Counted from the first letter of the stretch, positions 1-5,961 are shown. The stretch: DNA of 6,413 nucleotides from Syntrophomonadaceae bacterium (GCA_012840625.1 DUSB01000031.1:1-6413); one strand, 5' to 3'. Made by a program: numbers and translations. The notes: generated by a model from the sequence alone, not told the origin.

Positions 1-1
1 A

Positions 2-382
2 TCCCTTTTTTCGGTTAATGAGCTAACTTATATGCATGCGGGAGGACGGATTGGTGGTGCAGCTTCCCTACTGGGTAAACTGGTTCAGATTAAACCGGTA
101 TGTGAATTTATAGGTGGGGTTGTTCATCTTATTAAGCCAGTACGCTGCAGGAAGAAAGCTATGGAACTGCTAGTTGATGAGGCCGTAAAAAGAGTCAAGC
201 ATATTGAGCGAACTGTTATTTGCGTACAGCATGCCCTTTGCGAAGAGGAAGCTGAATTCCTGATAGCCCAATTGCAGGATAAACTGAACTTTCAGGGTCC
301 AATTTATCTAAGCCCGGTAGGAGCTGTAGTGGGGTCCCATTCTGGACCCGGATCTATAGGAATCGGTATGGTCGAAGGGTAA
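2..382 (+). CDS. DegV family protein, C-terminal part (5' end outside window)
   Basis: The reading frame is open from the first bases of the window, so this is the last 126 residues of a longer protein (the family is usually about 280 residues); the ATG at 32 is internal. DegV-family proteins bind a fatty acid and, in Firmicutes, act as FakB-type partners of the fatty acid kinase FakA, presenting exogenous fatty acids for phosphorylation. Visible family features are the linker FSVNELTYMHAGGRIGGAASLLG-type block near residues 4-26, followed by QIKPV, then a helix-rich region, and the C-terminal PVGAVVGSHSGPGSIGIG block, whose GxHxGPG motif is typical of the C-terminal lobe. The gene ends with TAA, followed 28 bases later by a strong terminator, so it is probably not transcribed with the operon downstream. 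Family assignment is firm; the lipid partner and paralogue type cannot be told from this fragment. Confidence 0.93.
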   Translation, partial: SLFSVNELTYMHAGGRIGGAASLLGKLVQIKPVCEFIGGVVHLIKPVRCRKKAMELLVDEAVKRVKHIERTVICVQHALCEEEAEFLIAQLQDKLNFQGPIYLSPVGAVVGSHSGPGSIGIGMVEG

Positions 383-410
383 AAATACCTTCCTTTCAGT
401 GTAGCATCAA

Positions 411-451
411 ACAGGGATGACAGTTATTCATACTGTCACCCCTGTTTTTTT
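411..451 (+). terminator. Rho-independent terminator after degV-family gene
   Basis: The left arm ACAGGGATGACAGT (411-424) pairs with ACTGTCACCCCTGT (432-445), with a single A/C mismatch and a 7-nt loop. A run of seven T residues (445-451) follows directly. This is a textbook intrinsic terminator for the DegV-family gene. The opposite strand lacks a comparable T-tract, so it seems to work in the + direction only. Confidence 0.92.
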
Positions 452-617
452 ATTCTATCTTTCTACATCCATCAGAGAAAATTAACTCCTAACCAAAGGA
501 TAATAGCATTTCCAGTGGACAGACTAGGTAATGAAATTGTTGAGCAGGTGCTTATACAAGCAATTCCCCGGGGATAAGCCCGGTCAGCATATCAAATCAA
601 CAAGGAGGAAAAAGATA
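452..617 (+). other. Gene-free leader region before the five-gene operon
   Basis: The 166 bases between the terminator and the first operon gene must hold the operon promoter if the five genes are one unit. I do not see a convincing sigma-A promoter: GATAAT at 499-504 has no good -35 at 17 bases, and TTGTTG (537-542) is too close to TATACA (553-558). A short GC-rich hairpin can form from CCGGG (568-572) and CCCGG (579-583) around the loop GATAAG, about 20 bases before the Shine-Dalgarno site. No glycine riboswitch core or other riboswitch was recognised. The promoter may use an alternative sigma factor, but this cannot be shown here. Confidence 0.4.
602..608 (+). promoter_or_regulatory. Ribosome binding site AAGGAGG that sets a GTG start
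   Basis: AAGGAGG lies 9 bases before the GTG at 618, a near-perfect Shine-Dalgarno site. The alternative in-frame ATG at 531 has no such site and would add 29 residues with no similarity to the family. This decides the start of the DUF1540 gene. Confidence 0.88.
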
Positions 618-1025
618 GTGGCTACAACTGATACCAATTGTACAGTAACAACATGTTCCTTTCATCATCCAGACAACAAGTGTACAGCTGGAGAAATTAT
701 GGTAAACAGGAACAAACAGGAAGCTATCTGCGATACCTTTGTGGCACGTGATTCTGACACCAAACCAGTAGGCCGTACCAGCCAGGAAGCTGCTATAGAA
801 ATACGTTCAGCCAGAATGGCAGATGATGCCCGTTCTGTGAATTTGGGTAATGTGGGCCATCTTTACGAAGGAGATGCCGTTAACCTGCAGCCCCTGGTAG
901 CCTGTAATGCGGCAGACTGCCGGTATAACGAGCATGGGGTTTGTTTTGCGGATTCCATGGCTATTGATGGCAGTCAAGCAGCCATGTCAAGCGATACTAG
1001 GTGCAATACCTATGTACCGGTTTAG
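618..1025 (+). CDS. Small cysteine-rich protein with two DUF1540 domains
   Basis: A 135-residue soluble protein starting at GTG. It contains two copies of the DUF1540 cysteine pattern. Copy 1 has Cys8, Cys13, Cys22 and Cys38 (NCTVTTCSFHHPDNKCTAGE, then ICDTF). Copy 2 has Cys96, Cys101, Cys109 and Cys129 (ACNAADCRYNEHGVCFA, then RCNTYV). Each copy has the C-x4-C-x7/8-C-xn-C layout and the closing C-[DN]-T-[FY] typical of the family, which suggests a small metal-binding or Fe-S fold; this is an inference, and the function of DUF1540 is not established. A roughly 55-residue linker without cysteine, rich in Ala and charged residues, joins the copies. There is no signal peptide or membrane segment. 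It is the first gene of the proposed operon, 52 bases before the GcvPA-like gene with no terminator between. It might be a metal- or redox-responsive partner of the enzymes downstream, but nothing in the sequence proves that. Confidence 0.87.
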   Translation: MATTDTNCTVTTCSFHHPDNKCTAGEIMVNRNKQEAICDTFVARDSDTKPVGRTSQEAAIEIRSARMADDARSVNLGNVGHLYEGDAVNLQPLVACNAADCRYNEHGVCFADSMAIDGSQAAMSSDTRCNTYVPV

Positions 1026-1065
1026 GTGGAACTAAACAGCATATTACGCATTAAGCCTGATTAAT

Positions 1066-1070
1066 GGAGG
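1066..1070 (+). promoter_or_regulatory. Ribosome binding site GGAGG that sets the GcvPA-like start
   Basis: GGAGG is followed by two close in-frame ATG codons at 1072 and 1078. The first is only 1 base away, too close for initiation; the second is 7 bases away, which is ideal. The start at 1078 is therefore preferred. Confidence 0.8.
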
Positions 1071-1077
1071 AATGAAA

Positions 1078-2487
1078 ATGCAAAGAAAGGGTCAGATTGT
1101 TTATCCATACATCCCCAATTCAGTACCAGAAACCAAACAGGCCATGATGAAGGAAATAGGCATTTCTGACATTATGGAACTATATGAAAGAGAAATTCCG
1201 GCAGAGCTTAGATTTAAAGAAGACATGCAGCTGCCGGAGCCAATATACGATGAGTATACCATCAAACGCCATACGGAGAAAATCCTGGCTAAGAATAAAA
1301 ATTGCAAAGACTATCTGTGTTTCCTGGGAGCAGGGTGTGCGCCGCATTTTGTACCGGCTGTTTGCGATGAAATCAATGGACGCGGAGAATTTTTAACCGC
1401 CTATGTAGGCGAATCCATTGCTGATCATGGTAAATGGCAGGCACTATGGGAATACTGCAGTTTAATGGCCGAATTGTGTGCAATGGATGTATTGAGTATC
1501 CCAATGTATGATGGCGCTCAAGCTGCCGCCAGTTCCATAAGAATGGCCAACCGTATAAACGGCCGGACCAAAGCGCTGATACCCGAGAAAATGTCACCAG
1601 AAATACTCATGGTAATTCGTAATTATGTTAACAGTATGCCAGCACCAGACATCGAACTTGTGACAATAAAATGTGACTCCATGGGGCGTATAGATATAAA
1701 TGATCTGCAAAGCAAGTGTTCGCAAGATGTCTGTGCGGTATATATCGAAAATCCAGCTTACCTAGGTACCATCGAAACAAGGAGCCAGGAAATCGGCACT
1801 CTGGCCAAAGAGGCCGGAGCCGAATATATCGTTTATACGGATCCTATTTCTCTTGGGATTATAGAAGCACCCGCCAACTATGGAGCTACGATTACCTGTG
1901 GTGACTTTCACAGTCTGGGAATCCACCTGCATGCCGGCGGCGGTCAGGGTGGCTTTATTGCTGCACCTGATGACATGAAATACATTGCCGAATTCAAAGA
2001 CTTGATGTTCGGTATTACTGAGACAATTGTTGAAGGAGAATATGGATTTGGTGAAGTTTTATATGATCGAACCTCCTATGGCGCCCGTGACAAGGCCAAT
2101 GAGTTTACCGGAACCAGTACCGGTCTTTGGGCTATTACTGCCGGGGTTTACCTGGCATTGATGGGCCCTAAAGGCATGGAAGAAGTCGGAACCACTATCA
2201 TGCAAAAGGCCCAATATGCTGCCAGGAAAATAGGTCAAATACAGGGCATTGAGATTAAAACAAATCCACCTTTCTTTAAAGAATTTGTAGTGAATTTTGA
2301 TCATACCAATAAAACCGTAGGCGAAATTAACCAGGCACTTTTAAACTACAAAATATTTGGCGGAAATGACCTCTCCTGCGAATTTCCTGATCTGGGTCAA
2401 TCAGCCCTCTACTGTGTTACCGAAATTCATTCCCAGGAAGATATCGATCAATTATGCTATGCACTGCAGGGCATCGTTACATGTTAA
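1078..2487 (+). CDS. gcvPA: GcvPA-like protein (divergent glycine dehydrogenase subunit 1)
   Basis: A 469-residue protein with the overall plan of the alpha subunit of the two-subunit glycine cleavage P-protein (usually about 440-450 residues). That subunit carries a PLP-enzyme fold without the PLP lysine and pairs with GcvPB to decarboxylate glycine and pass the aminomethyl group to lipoyl-GcvH. Retained blocks are the N-terminal YIPNSVPETKQAMMKEIG, FLGAG (82-86), MYDGA (143-147), DPISLG (255-260), the Gly-rich HAGGGQGG (285-292), LALMGPKG, and the C-terminal KEFVVNF and IFGGNDLS. Two blocks almost invariant in true GcvPA are replaced: TAYTPYQ-E-SQG is TAYVGESIADHG (107-118), and REQHIRREKATSNICT is RTSYGARDKANEFTGT (331-346). 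The protein has 14 cysteines, one of them the last residue. The GcvPB-like gene follows within 46 bases, supporting a heteromeric enzyme. The gcvPA symbol marks homology only; glycine may not be the substrate. The motif comparison is from memory, not an alignment. Confidence 0.85.
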   Translation: MQRKGQIVYPYIPNSVPETKQAMMKEIGISDIMELYEREIPAELRFKEDMQLPEPIYDEYTIKRHTEKILAKNKNCKDYLCFLGAGCAPHFVPAVCDEINGRGEFLTAYVGESIADHGKWQALWEYCSLMAELCAMDVLSIPMYDGAQAAASSIRMANRINGRTKALIPEKMSPEILMVIRNYVNSMPAPDIELVTIKCDSMGRIDINDLQSKCSQDVCAVYIENPAYLGTIETRSQEIGTLAKEAGAEYIVYTDPISLGIIEAPANYGATITCGDFHSLGIHLHAGGGQGGFIAAPDDMKYIAEFKDLMFGITETIVEGEYGFGEVLYDRTSYGARDKANEFTGTSTGLWAITAGVYLALMGPKGMEEVGTTIMQKAQYAARKIGQIQGIEIKTNPPFFKEFVVNFDHTNKTVGEINQALLNYKIFGGNDLSCEFPDLGQSALYCVTEIHSQEDIDQLCYALQGIVTC

Positions 2488-2515
2488 GTGAAAACAGGGA
2501 AAAAGCTTGGCAACG

Positions 2516-2521
2516 AAAGGA
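2516..2521 (+). promoter_or_regulatory. Likely ribosome binding site AAAGGA of the GcvPB-like gene
   Basis: AAAGGA lies 12 bases before the ATG at 2534, a little long but acceptable. An alternative start is the TTG at 2507 with a weak AGGGA 6 bases upstream, adding nine residues. The ATG at 2522 directly abuts AAAGGA and is unlikely. Confidence 0.5.
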
Positions 2522-2533
2522 ATGAAAACAAAC

Positions 2534-4099
2534 ATGACAAGAGATAGATACTCTAGATTTAGAAAATTTCACCAGGCCAAATGGGATGAAGAATTAATCT
2601 TCGAATTAAGTGTACCCGGAGAAAGAGGTGTTCTGCCTCCCCTGGCTGAACCGGAAATTGAAAATGAGGTCGGTGATGGTGTATCAGTATTAGGTAATCT
2701 AAAAAGAAAAAAGGCACCCGCTCTTCCAGAAGTAAATCAAATGAGAGTCAACCGTCATTATCTGCGTTTATCGCAGGAAACACTAGGAACGGATGTTACC
2801 ATTGATATTTCGCAGGGAACCTGCACCATGAAATACAGCCCTAAAGTTCAGGAACATTTAGTGGCCAGGGATCCCAATCTGATCTGTGTACACCCCCTTC
2901 AAGATCCCAACACTATGCAAGGTTTGCTTTATATTTACTACCAGGTGGAAAAGTTTTTAAGAGAAATATCTGGATTGGATTATTTTTCTTTTCAACCAGG
3001 TGGTGGTGCTCATGCGGTCTACAGCAACGCTTCTATTATACGCGCCTATCATCAAAGCAGAGGTGATACGAAAAGAGATGAAATGATCACCACTATGTTC
3101 TCCCATCCATGTGATGCGGCTACCCCCAACACCGCTGGATTTAAAGTTATTACTCTAATGCCTGATGAAAATGGTTTCCCTCCCCTGGATGCCTTTAAGG
3201 CAGCTCTGTCAGAACGAACAGCTGGTATTATGATTACCAATCCCGAGGATACCGGGATCTATAACCCAAGAATCAAAGAATACGTTGATGCAGCTCATGC
3301 GGTAGGAGCCCTTTGCTCTTATGACCAGGCCAATGCCAATGCATTTTTAGGCATTGCCCGGGCCAAGGAAGCGGGCTTTGATATGTGTCACTTTAACCTG
3401 CATAAAACCTTTTCCGCACCCCATGGATGTATGGGACCAGCTCTGGGTGCTCAGGGGGTTAAAAAGGAATTAAAAAAATTCCTGCCGGTTCCGCGGGTAG
3501 AATTTGATGGTAGCCGTTACTATCTGGATTACAACGCACCCGAAAGTATCGGCAAAGTAAAACAATTTCTGGGCAATTCAGCCATTGTAGTTAGAACCTA
3601 TATGTGGATAATGCAGTTGGGTAATGAAGGTTTGAAAGAAGCGGCTAAAATCTCCGTTTTAAACAATAATTACATGATGAAAAAGATCAAAGAGATTCCC
3701 GGTGTGGTTATGTACTACGATTTTGGTATCGGCAAAAATCGGCTTGAACAGGTACGCTGGAGCTGGGAAAAACTCAAAGAAGATACCGGTTTTGGCACCG
3801 ATGATGTAAACCAGAGAATATCTGACTTTGGTATACAGCACTACTGGACTTCACATCATCCATGGATTGTTCCTGAACCCTTTACTCCTGAGCCCTGTGA
3901 ATCATACAACAAAGACGATCTGGATGAATGGATAGGTGCACTGCAGGAAATTTCCAGAGAATGTTATGAAGAGCCAGAAACGATTAAGGGAGCACCACAC
4001 AGTGGTCCTGTTCATCGCGTTAAACATCCGGCCATTAATGAAGAACAATTAATTGCTGTTACCTGGAGGCAATATAAAAAACGAAAAAATATTGAGTAG
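2534..4099 (+). CDS. gcvPB: GcvPB-like protein (divergent glycine dehydrogenase subunit 2, PLP enzyme)
   Basis: A 521-residue protein (530 if started at TTG 2507) matching the beta subunit of the glycine cleavage P-protein, usually about 480-490 residues; here both ends are longer, and the C-terminal tail is basic. Conserved parts in order: LIFELSVPG-RG, RHYLRLSQ, GTCTMKYSPK (from 95, canonical GSCTMKYNPK), HPLQ, QPGGGAH (to His160), His191 in FSHPCDAATPN, Asp264 in SYDQANANA, the PLP-lysine motif HKTF with Lys291, FLPVPRVEFDG, ESIGKVKQFLGN and the C-terminal APHSGPVHR. The PLP-binding core therefore looks intact. Active-site blocks differ from true GcvPB: HGTNPAS is HPCDAAT, YDGANLNA is YDQANANA, TPHGGGGPG is APHGCMGPA, GAHGE is GAHAV, and IEPTETESK is PEPCESYNK. 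It very likely forms a complex with the GcvPA-like protein. It is expected to be an active PLP decarboxylase-type enzyme, but substrate and lipoyl acceptor are open. Confidence 0.86.
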   Translation: MTRDRYSRFRKFHQAKWDEELIFELSVPGERGVLPPLAEPEIENEVGDGVSVLGNLKRKKAPALPEVNQMRVNRHYLRLSQETLGTDVTIDISQGTCTMKYSPKVQEHLVARDPNLICVHPLQDPNTMQGLLYIYYQVEKFLREISGLDYFSFQPGGGAHAVYSNASIIRAYHQSRGDTKRDEMITTMFSHPCDAATPNTAGFKVITLMPDENGFPPLDAFKAALSERTAGIMITNPEDTGIYNPRIKEYVDAAHAVGALCSYDQANANAFLGIARAKEAGFDMCHFNLHKTFSAPHGCMGPALGAQGVKKELKKFLPVPRVEFDGSRYYLDYNAPESIGKVKQFLGNSAIVVRTYMWIMQLGNEGLKEAAKISVLNNNYMMKKIKEIPGVVMYYDFGIGKNRLEQVRWSWEKLKEDTGFGTDDVNQRISDFGIQHYWTSHHPWIVPEPFTPEPCESYNKDDLDEWIGALQEISRECYEEPETIKGAPHSGPVHRVKHPAINEEQLIAVTWRQYKKRKNIE

Positions 4100-4108
4100 A
4101 AACCAATG

Positions 4109-4145
4109 AGATATTTTCCACCCGGGAAAGGGGTGGAAAATATCT
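4109..4145. repeat. Perfect 15-bp inverted repeat between the GcvPB-like and kinase genes
   Basis: AGATATTTTCCACCC (4109-4123) and GGGTGGAAAATATCT (4131-4145) are exact reverse complements separated by the 7-nt loop GGGAAAG. The hairpin starts 9 bases after the GcvPB-like stop codon and ends 15 bases before the next Shine-Dalgarno site. No T-tract follows on either strand, so it is not a standard intrinsic terminator. It may be an RNA stability or processing hairpin, a partial attenuator, or a protein-binding palindrome. Confidence 0.85.
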
Positions 4146-4160
4146 AAATCTATAAAAAGC

Positions 4161-4165
4161 GGTGG
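4161..4165 (+). promoter_or_regulatory. Ribosome binding site GGTGG that sets a TTG start
   Basis: GGTGG lies 7 bases before TTG 4173 and only 1 base before the in-frame TTG at 4167. Starting at 4173 gives MKKVGVIINPIAG, the usual beginning of this protein family. Confidence 0.75.
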
Positions 4166-4172
4166 ATTGCAA

Positions 4173-5285
4173 TTGAAAAAAGTAGGAGTTATTATCAACC
4201 CCATTGCAGGTATGGGAGGAAGAGTAGGTTTAAAAGGCAGTGATGGGCTGGAAACCTTACAGAAAGCACGTGAACTGGGGGCTAAACCTGAAGCATCACA
4301 ACGCTCAATCGAAGCTTTGAAAGTCCTGGCAGAAATAAAAGATGAACTTGAGATCATTACCTACCCGCAAGAAATGGGAGAAGAAGCAGTCCGAAAGGCT
4401 GGTTTTGAACCCACAGTAATCGGGTCGATAAAAAGTGGTTTTACCAGTGCAGAAGATACCATACAAGCAGCCCGTGAAATGCTTAAGCGAGATGTTGACC
4501 TGCTATTGTTTGCGGGCGGTGACGGAACCGCACGTAATATTTATACCGCTATCGGAACCAGCATTCCAGTTCTGGGAATCCCTGCCGGCGTTAAAATACA
4601 TTCTGCCGTTTATGCAGTAAACCCAAGGAGTGCAGGCGAAGCAGCTAAACTTTATTTACAGGACAAAGTGGTCAATATCCGCGAAGCGGAAGTCATGGAT
4701 ATCGATGAGGAAGCCTTTCGTGAAGGCAGAGTTAGTGCAACGCTTTATGGATATTTAAAAGTACCTGAGTTAAAACGATTTGTACAGAGTGTCAAATCAG
4801 GAACTCGTTCAGAAAAAGCAGAAATATTAGCAATTGCTGAGCAAGTCGTTGCCAGCATGGAAGACAACGTATACTATGTGATTGGTCCTGGAACTACTAC
4901 CCGCAGCATCATGGAACGTCTGGAATTGCCTAACACTCTTCTAGGCGTAGATATTGTCTTAAACAAACAATTAGTAGCCAATGATGTAACAGAAGAAACC
5001 CTATATCAAAAGCTTCAAGGCCAAAAAGGGAAAATAGTGCTTACTGCTATCGGAGGCCAGGGGCATATTTTGGGCCGCGGCAATCAGCAAATCAGCCCGC
5101 GAGTAATTCGGGCGGTGGGAAAAGAAAACATCATCGTTATTGCCAGTAAGGATAAACTGGCATCCATCCAGCCCATGCCTTTGCTGGTTGATACCGGAGA
5201 TCCTGAGTTGGATCAGGAATTAAGCGGCTATATCCGTGTTATAACTGGATGGCAGGATAGTGTAATTTACAGGGTTAGCTCATAA
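4173..5285 (+). CDS. ATP-NAD kinase family protein, AcoX type
   Basis: A 370-residue cytoplasmic protein beginning at TTG. The N-terminal INPIAGMGGRVGLKGSDG (8-25) and the nucleotide-binding GGDGT (115-119) mark it as a member of the NAD kinase/diacylglycerol kinase superfamily. Its length, IPAGVKIHSAV (136-146), GPGTTTRSI (238-246) and GGQGHILGRGNQ (294-305) identify the longer AcoX-type branch rather than housekeeping NadK (about 270-300 residues). The GGDGT loop is intact, so nucleotide binding and phosphotransfer are plausible. The family takes its name from acoX, found in acetoin dehydrogenase operons; the true substrate of this branch is not something I can assign. It lies 73 bases after the GcvPB-like gene, past the inverted repeat, and 96 bases before the UPF0340 gene. 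Its place here next to a P-protein-like pair parallels acoX beside another lipoamide-linked enzyme system, which hints at a shared cofactor role (inference). Confidence 0.88.
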   Translation: MKKVGVIINPIAGMGGRVGLKGSDGLETLQKARELGAKPEASQRSIEALKVLAEIKDELEIITYPQEMGEEAVRKAGFEPTVIGSIKSGFTSAEDTIQAAREMLKRDVDLLLFAGGDGTARNIYTAIGTSIPVLGIPAGVKIHSAVYAVNPRSAGEAAKLYLQDKVVNIREAEVMDIDEEAFREGRVSATLYGYLKVPELKRFVQSVKSGTRSEKAEILAIAEQVVASMEDNVYYVIGPGTTTRSIMERLELPNTLLGVDIVLNKQLVANDVTEETLYQKLQGQKGKIVLTAIGGQGHILGRGNQQISPRVIRAVGKENIIVIASKDKLASIQPMPLLVDTGDPELDQELSGYIRVITGWQDSVIYRVSS

Positions 5286-5366
5286 ACAAAGAAGGATGGG
5301 AACCGAAAAGGATTGGGGCGCTGACAGGATGAAGCCGATTTGATCCCATAAGCTTGTCCCTCCATG

Positions 5367-5373
5367 AAAGGAG
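5367..5373 (+). promoter_or_regulatory. Ribosome binding site AAAGGAG that sets a TTG start
   Basis: AAAGGAG lies 8 bases before TTG 5382. It sits just inside the longer frame that opens at ATG 5364, which has no good site of its own. The TTG start gives MASDLNEIRNDAQTAAQELL, the expected N-terminus for the family. Confidence 0.8.
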
Positions 5374-5381
5374 ACCAAATT

Positions 5382-5945
5382 TTGGCATCAGACCTCAATG
5401 AAATTCGCAACGATGCTCAAACTGCAGCACAGGAACTGCTGGCAGTAGCAAACTTAAAACCCGGGCAAATTGTAGTAGTTGGCTGCAGCAGCAGCGAGAT
5501 CAGTGGAAAGAAAATTGGATCTGCTTCCAGTATGGAAATTGCCGCAGCAGTTCTGACAGGAATACTACCCATTCTACAAGAACAAAAAGTCTTTTTAGCC
5601 GCACAGTGCTGTGAACATTTAAATCGTTCACTGGTGGTTGAAGCAGAATGTGCGGAAAAATATGGCTGGGAAGAAGTAGCCGTAGTTCCACACCTCAAAG
5701 CTGGTGGCGGGTTTGCCACCGCTTATTACCATCAGTGCTCCCAGCCCGTCATGGTTGAGCGAATAGCCGCTCATGCAGGTATAGATATTGGTGATACCTT
5801 TATCGGCATGCACTTAAGAAGGGTTGTGGTACCGGTACGAGGATCAAGTGACAGCATCGGCAAGGCCCACCTCACAATGGCCCGCACACGCAAAGCCCTT
5901 ATAGGTGGAGAAAGGGCTAAATATGAATTTGGCCAATACTTTTAA
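5382..5945 (+). CDS. UPF0340/DUF436 family protein (YwlG type, TIGR01440)
   Basis: A 187-residue protein of the usual length for the UPF0340 (DUF436, PF04260) family, which has no settled function. Recognisable blocks are VVGCSSSEISGKKIGSASS (33-50 region), QCCEHLNRSLVVE (75-87), the Gly-rich KAGGGFATAYY (106-116), DTFIGMHLRRVVVPVR (138-153) and the end region AHLTMARTRKALIGGERAKY (162-181). Conserved Cys35, Cys77, Glu78 and His79 are candidate functional residues, but this is inference. No membrane segment or signal peptide is visible. It is the last gene of the proposed operon and is followed by a terminator. In Bacillus subtilis the homologue ywlG lies beside glyA (serine hydroxymethyltransferase), so a link with glycine or one-carbon metabolism fits both settings. 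Family assignment is strong; biochemical role is unknown. Confidence 0.9.
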   Translation: MASDLNEIRNDAQTAAQELLAVANLKPGQIVVVGCSSSEISGKKIGSASSMEIAAAVLTGILPILQEQKVFLAAQCCEHLNRSLVVEAECAEKYGWEEVAVVPHLKAGGGFATAYYHQCSQPVMVERIAAHAGIDIGDTFIGMHLRRVVVPVRGSSDSIGKAHLTMARTRKALIGGERAKYEFGQYF

Positions 5946-5961
5946 ATCCCCTATTAACCAT

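Noticed and set aside
537..558. TTGTTG and TATACA as a possible promoter
   Set aside because: Spacing is only 10 bases, far below the 16-18 needed for sigma-A.
531..617. Upstream ATG extension of the DUF1540 gene
   Set aside because: There is no ribosome site before 531, the added residues do not resemble the family, and a strong AAGGAGG sits correctly before GTG 618.
383..617. Glycine riboswitch before the glycine-dehydrogenase-like operon
   Set aside because: Looked for because gcv operons in Firmicutes often carry one; no recognisable conserved core was found, and the region is too short for a tandem aptamer after the terminator.
1049..1066. CATTAA/TTAATG 6-bp inverted repeat next to the GcvPA-like ribosome site
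   Set aside because: AT-rich and too short to be meaningful without conservation data.
4049..4357. Reverse-strand open frame of about 100 codons
   Set aside because: It overlaps the inverted repeat and the kinase gene start, has low-complexity Ser/Phe/Pro composition and no ribosome site; a shadow of the + strand gene.
5296..5343. 15-codon open frame (MGTEKDWGADRMKPI) in the gap before the UPF0340 gene
   Set aside because: GAAGG directly abuts the ATG, leaving no spacing for initiation, and the peptide has no recognisable feature.
5286..5381. Structured RNA or riboswitch in the 96-base gap before the UPF0340 gene
   Set aside because: ATGGGA and TCCCAT could pair over a long distance, but no known riboswitch consensus was recognised and the pairing is only 6 bp.
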